Source: Manis javanica
Taxonomy: Eukaryota; Chordata; Mammalia; Pholidota; Manidae
DNA length: 64,000 nt
Direction of reading: 5' to 3'
NCBI RefSeq assembly: GCF_040802235.1
Contig: NC_133161.1
Span: 144,637,121 to 144,701,120 of the forward strand
The notes beneath the pieces were generated by a model. That model did no database searches. It was not told where the DNA came from and worked only from the letters and a program-made list of their open reading frames with translations. Below are positions 39,976 through 62,800 of this stretch, piece after piece (position 1 is the first letter of the stretch; every line of letters starts with the position of its first letter). The translations under genes and the position numbers were made by a program.

Positions 39976-40075
39976 CGGATGAAAGAACTGCAGCTCGGAA
40001 GGGTGGAATGACTTTGGCTGCGAACGACTCAGTTAGGAAGTGGGAAAGCCAGACCGAGAATCCGGCGTCTGGGTC
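39955..40075 (-). repeat. MIR fragment
   Basis: 'attttacggatgaaagaact' followed by 'tcagttaggaagtgggaaag' matches MIR in reverse. Confidence 0.55.
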
Positions 40076-42790
40076 CGCCTACCTCACGCCCTGGCCTTCC
40101 TGAGGCTTCCACCTCCTCAGCCCACCTCCTGGTGGAGACCCGAGGCACGGCCTTGCGGGGTCCTCCCTTCTGTACCGGGCTCTCTGTAGACCCCAGACCT
40201 CTGGGTATGGCTTCTGGTTACTTTGGTCAAGGACGAAGAACGGAGGCTGAGGGGCAGCTCCCACCCCAACCTGCTCTTCCTGTGTGACACCCAGTCATGG
40301 CCTCGCCTTGGAGCTTCCTGGTCCTCAAAGCCCCCACCCTCATCCCTGTGCTTCCTACGGGGCGCACCCAGGGGCCACGTAGCTGATGGAGGAGCCACCC
40401 GCCACCCACAGCCAGGGCCCGCCTCCACATGCAAACAGGTGCAGGGAACAGGTGTGCCCCAGGGCACTCAGAGAGGGAGAGAGAGGCACTCAGGGCAGGG
40501 CTGGGGGAGGGCTTTGGGGTCTCTGCTCTTCATCCAGACTGAAGATGCTGCTGTTTCATTTACGCATGAAGACATGTGCTCATTCACTGAACACATGGTA
40601 TTGGGCTAGTACCGAGCAACCGGAACAGGTAGCCGGGAAACAGACCATAGCAGTCGCCCTCCAGGGGGCCCAGAAGATGAACTCAGAGGCAGACAGAAGC
40701 CTTAGGAAAGACTGGGAGAGGAAGTCACTAACTGCCTCTGGCAGCGGAGGTGACATTTGAAAAAAATTAAGTCAGGGAAGGGAAGGCCACTCCAGGCAGC
40801 AGGGAAAATGGCACGTTTTCATTTTAAGAGAAGTTCTGAAGGGGGAATGAAATGGGATGAGGGAGGGGAGGTAGAGCAGCACCATGACTGCAGTCCCAGG
40901 CTGACATTTCCTGAGAAACGGGGGCACTCCTGTAGCTTCGCTCCACTTACCTTGCCATGAGAGGCAGGCTGCAGGCCCCTGGCTGCAGTTACTGGACGCA
41001 GCTCCGAGCAAGCCATTCCCCTCTCCTGCTTCCCCCAGCAGCTGTGACAGCCATGTAGGTTTACTGATAACATGTAATTTGACCGGCCTTTTGCGGACAG
41101 TCTTGCTGCGGAAATGTGCTCTGTCACCTGACCTCAGGACTGGGTGCCAGGGGTTGTGGAGCCGTAGCCCAGAGAACCGCCATGGTCATCTCTGCCTGCC
41201 AGCATCCTGCCAAGGCCCTGACACAGGAGGTGGCTGCGTTTAAGGAAATAACTCCTGAGTCCAGGGAGGGTGGCATTCAGGGAGAGTGAGCCCATTTGGG
41301 AACACTTAGCCGGACAGAGTGCATTTATGCCCCACCTCCGCAGGTTCCCGGGAGGAAGAAATCATAGGTGCTCACAGTGGCAAGACCACCATGTCTTGAG
41401 AGCTTGCTCAAGCCTCTTTGCCAAGCCTTGGTTTCCTTGTCTGTAAAAGGAGAAAATTATAATACTCATCCTAGCAGCCTCAGGGGGTTGCTGGAAGACT
41501 CAAAAGAGCTTTCTTTGCAAATACGTGAGCCAGTCTGCAGATGTTCCCTGTGCCTGAAGAGCCCTCGCCAGCTCCAGAATGGCTGTGTGTCCCTGTTGAC
41601 TCCCAAGGGAACTTACAAATGTGAGGCTTTATAAATGTTTTACTCTTTTAGGAGTATTCACATTTTAAAAGAGAAAGTAAAGATGAAGAATCTTAAGAAA
41701 GACTACTTAAGAGTGAGATTTTGTGCCCTCTGACTTTAAAGAGCCATCCTTACTGGCATCACTCCAGGGAGAAGGTGGCACCCTGGGTGCCACCTAAAGC
41801 TAGCTAGAATTCCAGGAGCTAAGACACAGACTTCTTCCTCCTCCCACTCCCACCCCTAACCCCCACAAAAAAACAAAGTTAGTCCATCTCCAGACAGGCA
41901 CCCAACCAGTCACAGACTGGTCCCTAATCTAGCCTGAGACACTTAGCTCTGCATACGGCACAGCTAGGGTGTTCCAGGCAGCTGGCAGGGGGAATGCCAG
42001 TCCCTTCCTTCAGTCCCCAAGCTTCAGGATCAAGAGAGAAGAGGTGACACATATGCTGCTTATTGGATCATCCTGCCACCAGCCTTCAAGGACTTCTGGA
42101 CAATTGCTAACTCCAAACCACAGGCCACCAGACCCACCTGCAGTCCTGGTGACTGATGGCTCAGCAGTGGTTAAGTGTGGCCCCGGTGGAGAGAGGAGAG
42201 GAAAGAAAGGGAAAAGCCAGGGTGAACCGAGCCAGGCCCCTGACACTCTTGTTCTAGAGCTTAGGCTCCAGGGTCTTTCCTGCTTCTCACTGCCCTTTAA
42301 AACTACTAACCACCACCCCTTCCCTATAGGCAAACCCAGGGCTCTGCGAGTTCTGAAGAGAGTCATGTGTCAGTGGGGTAAAAATGCACCCACGCAACAG
42401 ACATGGCACCACCAGAGCTTGACCCTGGGCAGCATGATCGGCTAATGCCGTGAATGAATAGTGTGAAGGCAGAAGACCTGGTTTCCATACCTGGTTCCAC
42501 CTCCAACAACTAAGGGTCCTTGGGCAAGTTACTTCACCCAAGCCTCAGTTCTCTCATCTGCAAAATGGGTTGTCGTGAAGAAGAATGCAGGGTGGGCACA
42601 GGACTCCCCTGAAATAATGAACGTGAAGCATTTGTAGGCTGTAAGGCATGGTATAGACATTTCATGAGATATGTACTCACTGCTTGACATGTACCTAGGA
42701 CTTATCATCCCCACCACCGGCTCCATAAAGCTCACAGTCTTCTTGCCAAGTGCTTTGAAGATCCCCTCACAGACCCACACACACTTACAT
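40076..42790. other. Intergenic between ABCG4 and NLRX1
   Basis: No exon recognised. MIR fragments lie at about 41,400-41,530 ('tttccttgtctgtaaaagga') and 42,460-42,570 ('ttgggcaagttacttcaccc'). The remainder is moderately GC-rich single-copy-looking sequence. Confidence 0.6.
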
Positions 42791-42814
42791 ACTGCACACT
42801 GTATAAATATAGGT

Positions 42815-42820
42815 TTTATT
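42815..42820 (-). terminator. ABCG4: ABCG4 polyadenylation signal
   Basis: AATAAA on the minus strand about 1.5 kb after the ABCG4 stop. It implies a 3' untranslated region of roughly 44,330 to 42,795, and no earlier AATAAA was noticed. A long 3' untranslated region is plausible for this gene. Confidence 0.6.
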
Positions 42821-44330
42821 AATAATGGGTGAAACCCCACAAATACAACCCCATCCCTGTGCGATGGGGAGAATCCGAGGCAGGGTGAGGGAAGGTAGAG
42901 AGGTGTGTGCACAGGAATAAGGCGGGGAGGAACCCCAGGGGATGGGGAAATCAGAAGTGGAGTAAGCCCGGACCCACCAGGAAAGCCAGACATGCTATGG
43001 GTGTGTCTGTCCCTCTGGTGTCTGGGGCATGCTGCTCTGATGCCCAGGGGCCAGCTTGGCTGATGGGAGGCAGGTGGAGAGACACAGACAGGAGTTTGAA
43101 TGAGCAGCAGGTGGCTGGGGACAGGGTTGGGGGTTGTGAATGCCACTTGACGCACAAAAGAAGGGCCATAGGGTGGCAGTGGCCAAGGCCAACTTATGCC
43201 CATGCTTGTGCTTGTGTTGGGTCCTGAACTCCAGGGAGCTAGTGTCCTGTGCCACCCCTGGCTTGGGAGGGAGGGAAGACTTGGGGACAGACACCTGCAG
43301 ATCCTGGAGATGCCCTGGGCAGCACTGGCCTCATCCTTACAGTGCGAGCGGGATCCTCAGGAGGAGGCTGGCACTGGCCTCCCCACAGCACCCACCACTG
43401 CCACCATGCCACCGTCACTCTGCCTCTGAGCCATGGGGGACAGCGAGTGTGTGTAGGGCTGAGATTGCCTGTCTGCATATATGTGCCTGTAACTCCAGAG
43501 CGGGGAGGGAGCACTGCAGGGCCGTGCAGCAGGGGCAGCGAGAGGGGAGGCTCGGGTCTTCTCCCACTCATCCCCCAGAATAAAGTGCATTCTCCAGCTC
43601 CAGGGGCAGGCGGGGGAGAAACACAGGCATTGAGGTACCACCAGGCCCCACCCCCAGCAAAGATGATGGGGAAGGGGAGGAGCATCCCATGGCTCTGGCC
43701 TCTCCAATCCCCAGGATTGGGAGGGATACCCAGACAGAAAACCCAGCTTCTGTCCCAGCAGATTGTCCACATCAGTCAGGGTCTCAGGGAGGGGAGAGGG
43801 GAGGAGGAGGAAGAGACTTCCAGAGTCCTTCCCTGCTCCGTTTCAGTGTCCAAATGGGTCTTCCACGGGACCCCACCAGGGCCCAGCCCTGGAACCCCAA
43901 CCTTGTAACAGCCCAGTTTACAAACACTTGTGCGGTGGGGAGCCCCCAGAGGGGGCCACTTTGGTCAGTTGTTAAGTGGGGCCTGGAGAGCCTGGGCCTC
44001 CCAGGCAGACAACCGAGGAGGGTGCCAGGGCAAGGAGGGGGGCAGCCTCCTGGCGGTGTTTGCATGCAGATGTTGAAGAGAGTGGGGAGGAAGCTACAAT
44101 CCACGTCAACTTGGGAAGACTCCTGGGCACGGCAGGGAGGGCTGGAGGCCCCCTCCCAAGGCCAGGGCTGGGAGCACAGTCCGCCAGCCAGTCTGTGGAG
44201 GAGCCGGGAAAGGAGGGGGCAGCTGCACCCTCTCAACCCGTGCCCAAGTCTGCAAGGTTAAAACAGTCCCCAGAGGGCTGGGGCTGGGGGCCTCCTGTTG
44301 CGGGGGCTGGCCCAGGGCCAGGGCAAGGCT

Positions 44331-54605
<10,275 letters not shown>

Positions 54606-54679
54606 CACGCCGCCGGCCTGCAGGAGAAGGGCCTGCTCGGTTGGGTCAGACCCCCAGGCCCCTTGCTTTATTTAATGCT

Positions 54680-55620
54680 GCCCCTGCCCCCACTCTCCGC
54701 TTTCCTCTCAGGGCAGATCGGCTAGTGGAAGCACCCCACTTGCCACCCGTCAGAGCACTTGCCCTCCCTCGCCCCCCACTCCCGGCGCAGTAACGCTCAG
54801 TTCTGACGTCTCCTCGGTCCCGGGCATCCCCAGCCCCAGCCCGGCCCCTCCACATCCTCACCCGCTCCCTCTCCCCCGCGGCGGCTCTAATCTCCTTACC
54901 CCGCAGGCCAGCAGCCGCTGGGGACGGGACGGTTTGGGGGCCAGGAGGAGGGGAGGGGCGGCCGGCGGAGGCTGCCCGCTGGGACGTGAGGGTAGCAGGG
55001 CGAGAGCAGGGGTGCCAGGGGCGCGCGGAGGAAGAGGAGGCTCCGGCCCTGCCGCCGCGTCCCCCTCCCCAGCGCCGGCGCGGTGCCCTGGCCCACCCCT
55101 CCCGCCGGCGCCCCCGGGCCCGCGCACCCTGCGCTCTCCGCAGGACTCAGGACCCCCGCCCCCACCCCAGCCCCGCGGCGGCCTCCCCACCCCCACCTCC
55201 CGCCTGCCCAGTCACCTTGGCGCGCGCCCGGGCCGCTGCGGAGCCGAGACGCTGAGCGTTGCCGTTGGCCGGGACGGAGACTCCGGGCCCTCCCTGCCTG
55301 CCTCCGGATGCGGCACCCGTGTCCCGGCTCCCGTCCCGGAGGCCCGGGCCGGGGCGGGGCCGGGGCTGGGCAGGAGACAGGGGAGGGCCCGGGCCGCAGG
55401 TCGGAGGAGAGATGACAAGGTTGGGAGGCGCGGTTGGGGCGCGCCCCGACTCGGCTTGGCTGCGCACACCCGGTTCTCAGAACCCCGTCCTCGGCGCTGG
55501 GTCCTCCCGAGCCCGCTGGGCGACTGCGCCCTCCTGCGGGCTACTGCCCACCGTTCCGCTGTTCTTAAAGGGCCCGCGCCGCCCCGCAGCGCGCGTGGAG
55601 CGAGGATGGCGAAGGGGTGA
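54680..55620. promoter_or_regulatory. ABCG4: CpG island / ABCG4 promoter, alternative first exons
   Basis: Dense CpG block. On the minus strand two donors could end non-coding first exons: GCCAAG|GTGACT ending at 55,216 and GCGGG|GTAAGG ending at 54,900. Either can splice to the acceptor before 54,617, 12 bp upstream of the ABCG4 start codon. No TATA box. Long open frames on both strands are composition effects. Confidence 0.6.
55606..55616 (+). other. Possible divergent first exon (ATG plus donor)
   Basis: On the plus strand ATGGCGAAGGG is followed by the strong donor GTGAGT at 55,617, at the edge of the ABCG4 CpG island and pointing away from ABCG4. This could be the first exon of a divergent transcript. 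No downstream partner exon was recognised; it may be chance. Confidence 0.2.
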
Positions 55621-55639
55621 GTGGCGCCGGCGACGCGGA

Positions 55640-58269
55640 GGCCTGCCCTGTCGCAGCTGTGGACACAGGACTAGTGGTGGGGACGACGAAAGGCCTACTT
55701 AGAGACAGAGTGGAACGGAGAACTGAACTCAATGGGGACAGGTCGCTGGATGACAGACTGGACAGGAGTGGTGCTGGCGGAGGGGGAGGTTGGGGTGCAG
55801 ATTCCATCGCTGTCAAGGAATAGTGAAGCTGTCGGCCTGTCTGCACCGCCCACCGCCCCTTCAATTTCCCGCAGTTCTGGCCCTGGAGCTCCTGGATTCC
55901 CCCAGGGAATCCCCAAACTAGGTAAAAAGCCTGAGTCTTGCGACATCCTCCCCGACCCTGCCCCTTACTTTCCCCCCGCAAGGGTGAGACGAGGAAGGAA
56001 GGGACAGAGAGCGGCTGCTGTGGGAGAGCCTGCAGGCAGCGCCAAAGTTAAGCTACTATCCAGAGCTCAGCCTGCTCCTGCGGTAACCTTTATTCTCCCA
56101 GACAAATTCAGGACTTTAAGACAGGCACAGGACAGATGCTGGAGGTACCCCTGTGCCAGGGCATGCACAGAGCTGGCAGGCACTGCCTTAGGCATCCTCT
56201 CTTACCCATGTGCATGCTTTTCCTCACCTAACGAGCCTTCAAACGGAGGCCCCAGAGCACTCTTAGGGCTTTCCCCTGCTCTGCTCCTTTCTCAAGTAAT
56301 TCCTCTTGGCCGCTGCCTGCCCCAGCCCCAGTCTTCAACGGGTAAGTAGGTTAGCCAGCGGAGACACGTGACCTGAGCTTTTAAGTTCCCACCTGTCACA
56401 CAGCAGAGAAGGATGGGAGAGGAGGCTGCTGATGCTGCTGGCACCTCCTTACTGCAGTTAAGAGGTTACTAGCAGTCAAACCACTCTGGCCCATCACCCC
56501 TCCTCTAGCCTCTTCCCAGCCCAGAGGCTGGTGGCCCATGCAGGGCATCTCCAGGCCCCACACAGTAATGGAGACAAGTGGATTGGGGATCCAGCCCTCC
56601 CTACCTTTTCCCTACCCCATGCCCCGTATCACCCACATTGCCCAGGGCTCACATTCCCATTCTTCAGATGGAGCCACCATTCCCTGAGTTAATCTCCAAT
56701 ACGACACTCCAGACTCTCCATCCCCAACAGTTATGTTTATGGAGCAACCATTGTGGACCAGCGATCATCTCACTTCATCTTCACAGTGTCCCCATGAGAC
56801 AGGAATCACCCCTCTCTAGAGAAAAACTGAGGCATAGGAGGTTAAACGACATGCCCAAGAGGACACACCTAGTCGGTGGCAGAGCAGGGCTTGAACCCTC
56901 AAGGCCTTGCTTTTATCTGCTCTGCTATGAGGCCTCTCAGAACCCTATTCCCAGTGGACTGTCTCCCTCCACTTTCTGGACAGGCTCTTCATTCTCCAGA
57001 GATAACCTCCACATCTGAATGACACTCCCCTCCATTTCCTGGCATAGGACTTTGCAGTCCTTAGGGAAATTTCCTTCCCTTTCTTAGGAACACCATGCGC
57101 TGATTCCTTAGGACTGGCTTCCCCATCTTCAGAGACTAACATTTCCAACTCCAGCAGCCTTCCACACAGTGGGACTCACATCCCACATCCCACAGCAGTG
57201 GTCTTCAACTTTGACTAAGAGCATCACCTGGGGGACTTTCAAAAGATGTCTACAGAACACTTCAAGCTAGTTCATATTGATCTCTAAAGTGGAACCCAGG
57301 CGTTAGTATTTTTAAAACCTCCTGAACAGATCCCACTAGGTAGGCAAAGTTGAGAGCCACTGCCTTAGATGAACCTTCCATTCTAGGGGTTAGAACACCT
57401 GTATACACCCTCTAACAGCCTCTCTTTTCCCTGCAATAGGCCTCCCCAGTCTCTAGGACATTTTTGTAAACAGATCTTCCCCTGTTGTGTGGACACATCT
57501 TCCATGTCCTGGATCTGGAATCAGAAGAGCTGCATTCTAACCTCAGTGCTCTTACTAGTTCTGGACTCCAAAGCAGATTCCTCCACCTCCCTGAGCCTCA
57601 CCTGTGTAATGGGGATGATACAAACCCTGTATATCAAAAGGGTCTTATGAGGTTCAAGTGTCCAAGTGCTCAGTAAGAGATGGCGAATTTTATTCTCAGG
57701 AATAGGTCATACATCCTTATCCTCCAGTCAGACTTACAATGGTTCAGGGTCATTTCATTTCCCCAGAAGAATCTCCTATTTACTTGGAAAAGGAGGGGAA
57801 ACGACATCTATTGAATGCCTACTATGTCCTAGGCACCCAGCATAGAGATATGATCTCTGAGAAGAGCTGGGTCTCATTTTTCCCCTCAATTCCCAGAAGT
57901 TGTACACAGAAAACACAATACATATCTGTTGAACTGAATGGTCTAACCAGTTCTCATCACAGCTGTATGAGGTATTATCCTCCCATATTTCAGATAAGGA
58001 CACTGAAGCTCAGAAATGTTAAACACAAGTACAAAGTCACACAACTAATGTGATGGATCCAGAGATCCAAATCCAAGATTTCATTATTCTCTAAACCATG
58101 ACTTTGTCCACTCAAACTTCCTCATCCCCTAACATTGTCACCTTCCATTTTATAAAGCAGAGCTGTCTTTACTCCTCTGAACAGACCCCTTTTTATTTCT
58201 GGGTATAAAACCTTCCCAGCCTTTTAGAGGTCCACTTGGACAGACCCTCCCCATCCTGGGAGATAGTCC
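55640..58269. other. Intergenic upstream of ABCG4
   Basis: No gene recognised; the expected neighbour HINFP is not seen. MIR copies lie at about 56,735-56,945 (minus; 'ttaaacgacatgcccaagag'), 57,505-57,680 (plus) and 57,795-58,085 (minus; 'ggacactgaagctcagaaat'). Confidence 0.65.
57196..57362 (+). repeat. MER5A-like hAT DNA transposon
   Basis: Element with terminal CAGTGG and CCACTG inverted ends, internal 'agcatcacctgggggacttt' and 'tttttaaaacctcctgaaca', close to full MER5A structure. Confidence 0.8.
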
Positions 58270-58790
58270 CTGTGTGATCACAAGTACAATCAGATGACCA
58301 AGTGGGTAAGTTGCGCTTGAAAGACCTGGAGACACTGCATGAGACACGAAGGTTTATTGGGTTTATTGGGACTTATGAACAGGGAATCCAGGAGTGGCTG
58401 GCTAGGCAAGGTTGTGTGCTACTGTCATGGACAGAGAGGGAACTGCTTATATGGGGCAAGGGGACAGAGACTCCACATGTGCAGGGGTGAGGGGAAGACT
58501 ACATGATTTGCTGGAAGGGAACAAAACTTCAGTCAGAAAGGTATGCCTCCCAGATGTTCCCATCAATAAGGAAGGCCTGGATTTGGCCAGCCCCAGGCCA
58601 TCAACATACCATCTACTTAGCATACCACTTGAAGGAGAGGGCCAGGGTGACACGTGGTTCTTCTGGGACAAAAGGTTATAAGTGGGCAGTGCTTGTCCCC
58701 ACACTCCACCCACAAGGTGTCCAGGTGGCCCTTATAATCTCAGTGTACCATTCTTCTGTTAGACCCCTCAAGTAAAACAGAAGAGCATTG
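58270..58790 (-). mobile_element. Probable endogenous retrovirus LTR
   Basis: On the minus strand a TATA-like CCATATAAG is followed about 90 bp later by two AATAAA signals in a tandem repeat (58,350-58,368) and a short R/U5-like region, the order of an LTR. Ends and target duplications could not be fixed. No viral genes recognised. Confidence 0.4.
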
Positions 58791-59879
58791 TAACCACAGA
58801 CCACAGAAAGAAATATATGACTGGGTTCAAGTCGCCACTCCTGTTTATAATTCCTCAGTCATGGGCAAATAAGGCACCACCCATTCTTGGCTACTTCTTG
58901 TTGACAGTGGGCGAAGAGAGGAGGTTGAGGAATAAAAACAGGAGACCTGCTGTTGAAAATAAGCTTGGGTACCCAGACATCATTCTCAAAAACATTGGTA
59001 CCTGTAAGATACCTGGTTAGGGTGGCACAGAAATAGTCCCAGGTGTTGTTCTAAACCCTTTCAGTCCCACCTTTGAACCAATCTCAGTCTTGAGAATAGG
59101 TCAGGTCAGTGAACTGGTTGTGTCTCATTTCAGGAAGCAGTCCCAAAAGTGGGCTCCTGAAGTTAGGCCTATATTGCATAATTAATAAGCCATAGGTAAT
59201 AAGCATAAGCAATCAGGCAATTAATACGAGGCATTTTTACAGAGACAAAAGGAAAACAGGTTAATGGAGCAAGTCAGAAACCCAGTATCTGAGTCTTGAG
59301 TGCTGACAAAGAGAATAATTTGAGGTGTCAGGCTCCAAGCATCTTCAGACTGAGCAAGTGCAGACCATGAGCAATATGACATATTTTCAAGCAAAGACAG
59401 TTTGAATGTCTTTGGTGATCTTTCTGAGTGGCCCATACAGCAACAGGCATAAAGATTGTCTAAACATGGGCTGTCATGGTGATTCCTCTGATGTCTACAT
59501 CAAGTCACCTAGTTTTAGCTTGCAGGGCTTTATGGAAAAGATCAGATTTAGTTCTAAATGATTCTAAGCCAAAAGGGTGGGAGAAAATTGGAACCATTAG
59601 TTCAGAGAGTCATAGCTAGATATTTGAGGAAGCCAAGAGAATTCAGGATCCAGTCTAGTTTACCATGAACAGAATTAGAATCTAAAATCCATAAAGGGGC
59701 ACTAATGAAATACAGTTTTTCTCTCTAAAATCCCCCTCACTTTTATCACAGATAATCATTTATTTGCAAATTAAGGCCAACATATTTGGCTCAGTTATTT
59801 GTATAAAGGCAGCAAGAATAATGATTGACCATACAAGTGCTTTTAAATCTGCTTTGCTGGACCTTTTCATAGGGAATCT
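58791..59879. other. Unexplained intergenic segment, possibly ERV-derived
   Basis: AT-rich, no open frame above about 75 codons, no exon recognised. It lies directly between the probable LTR and a LINE-1, and some phrases resemble internal regions of old ERVs, but I cannot name it. Confidence 0.35.
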
Positions 59880-62800
59880 CAGATTGAACTTTTTAAAAGA
59901 CCTCTCAAAGAGAAAAGAGATCACATACAAAGGAAAACTCATCAGGCTATCATCAGACTTCTCAACAGAAACCTTACAGGCCAAAGGGGAGCGGCATGAT
60001 GTATTTAATGCAACGAAGCAGAAAGGCCGCCAACCAAGAATACTCTACCCAGCAAGATTCTCATTTAAATTTGAAGCAGGGATTAAGCAATGTCCAGATA
60101 AGCAAAAGTTGAGGGAATTTACCTCCCCAAAAACCATCTCTACAGTGTATTTTGGAGGGACTGCTCTAGACAGAAGTGCTCCTAAGGCTGAATAGCTGTC
60201 ACCAGAGAAAATACAAACACAGTAAAGGAAGTGGACCAAATAGATTACTAAGCAAATGCAAAATTAAATCAACTACCCAAAAAGTCAGTCAAGGGATACA
60301 CAAACAGTACAGAATATGACACCTAATATATAAAGAGTGGAGGAGGAAGAAAAAGAAGAAAAAAGAATCTTTAGATTGTGTTTGAAATAGCATAATAAGT
60401 GAGTTAAGTTAGACTGTTACATAGTAAAGAGCTGCCCTTGAACTTTTGGTAACCACAAATCTAAAGCCTGCAATGGCAATAAGTACATATCTATTGGTAA
60501 TCACCCTAAATGTAAGTGTACTGAAGGCACCAATAAAAACACACAGAGTTACAGAATGGATTAAAAACAAGACCCATATATATGCTGCCTTCAAGAGACT
60601 CACTTCAAACCCCAAAACCTACACAGACTAAAAGTAGAGGGAAGGAAAAAGATATTTCATGCAAATAATTGGGAGGAAAAAGCAGGAGTTGCAGTACTTG
60701 TATCAGACAAAATAGACTTTAAAACAAAGAAAATAACAAGAGACAAAGAAGGAGATATTACATAATGATAAAGGGGTCAATCCAACAAGAGGATATAACC
60801 ATTATAAATATCTATGCACCCAACAGAGGAGTACCTACATATGTGAAACAAATACTAACAGAATTAAAGGGAGAAATAGAATGCAATGCATTCATTTTAG
60901 GAGACTTCAACACACCACCCATTCCAAAGGACAGATCAACCAGACAGAAAATAAGTAAGGACACAGAGGCACTGAACAACACATTAGAACAGATGGACCT
61001 AACAGACATGTACAGAACACTCCACCCAAAATCAGCAAGATATAACATTCCTCTCAAGTGCACATGGAACATTTTCCAGAATAGATCACATACAAGGCCA
61101 CAAAAGAGTCTCAGTAAATTCAGAAGGACTGAAATTGTACCAACCAGCTTCTCAGACCACAAAGGTATGAAACTAGGAATCAATTATGTGAAGGAAACAA
61201 AAAAGCCCACAAACACATGGAGGTTTAACAACATACTTCTAAATAATCAATGGGTCAATGACCAAATAAAAACAGAAATCAAGCAATATATGGAGACAAA
61301 AGAAAACAACAATTCAACACCCCAAAATCTGTGGGATGCAGCAAAGGCTATGTAAGAGGGAAGTATATTGCAATACAGGCTCACCTAAAAACAGAACAAT
61401 CCCAGATGAACAGTCTAAATTCACAATTAATGAAACTACAAAAAGAACAAATGAGGCCCAAAGTCAGTAGAAGGAGGAATACAATAAAGATCAGAGCAGA
61501 AATAAATAAAATTGAAAAGAATAAAACAACAGAAAGAATCAATTAAACCAGGAGCTGGTTCTTTGAGAAAATAAACAAAACAGATAAACCCTTAACCAGA
61601 CTTATCAAGAAAAAAAGAATGTACACACATAAAAAGATTCAGAAATGAGAAAGGAAAAATCACTATGGATACCACAGAAATATAAAGAATTATTAGAGAA
61701 TACTATGAAAAATTATATGCTAACAAACTGGATAACCTAGAAAAATGGACAACTTTCTAGAAAAATACAACCTTCCAAGACTGACCCAGGAAGAAACAGA
61801 AAATCTGAACAGACCAATTACCAGCAACAAAATTGAATTGGTAATCAAAAACCTACCTAAGAACAAAACCCCTGGATGAGATGCTTCACAGCTAAATTTT
61901 ATCAAACATTTAGAGAAGACCTAATACCCATTCTCCTTGAAGTTTAACAAAAAGTAGAAGAGGAGGGAATACTTGAAAACTCATTCTATGAGGCTGGCAT
62001 CACTCTAATACCAAAACCAGGCAAAGATACCACAAAAAAAGAAAATTACAGACCAATATCCCTGATGAACATAGATGCAAAAATATTCAACAAAATGTTA
62101 GCAAACTAAATTCAAAAATACATCAAAAAGATCATCCATCATGATCAAGTAGGATTTATTCTGGGGATGCAAGGACGCTACAATATTAAAAAATCCATCA
62201 ACATCATACACTACATCAACAAAAAGAAGGACAAAAATTACATGATAATCTTCATAGATGCTGAAAAAGCATTCAACAAAATTCAACATCCATTCACGAT
62301 AAAAACTCTCAACAAAATGGGTATAGAAGGCAAGTACCTCAACATAATAAAGGCCATATATGACAAATCCACAGCCAACACCATACTTAACAGCAAAAAG
62401 CTGAAAGCTTTTCCTCTGAGATCAGAAACAAGACAGGGATGCCCACTCTCCCCACTGTTATTCAAAATAGTACTGGAGGTTCCAGCCATGGCAATTAGAC
62501 AAGACAAAGAAGTAAGAGGCATCCAGATTGGCAAGGAAGGAGTTAAACTGTCTTTGGAAATGACAAGATGTTGTACATAAAACACCCTAAAAAATCCATT
62601 CCAAAACTACTACAACTAATAACTGAATTCAGCAAAGTTGCAGGATACAAAATTAATACACAGAAATCCGTGGCATTCCTATATATTAATGATGAACTAG
62701 AAGAAAGAGAAATCAGGAAAATAATTCCATTTACAATTGCATCAAAAAGAATAAAATACCTAGCAATAAACCCAACCAAGGAGGTGAAAGACCTATACTC

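Noticed and set aside
39368-39982. 204-codon plus-strand open frame at the NLRX1 promoter
   Set aside because: Composition effect in a CpG island; Pro/Ala/Arg-rich without recognisable domain.
54934-55702. 229- and 147-codon open frames on the plus strand in the ABCG4 CpG island
   Set aside because: Low-complexity Arg/Pro/Gly/Ala sequence caused by GC richness, with no domain or splice support.
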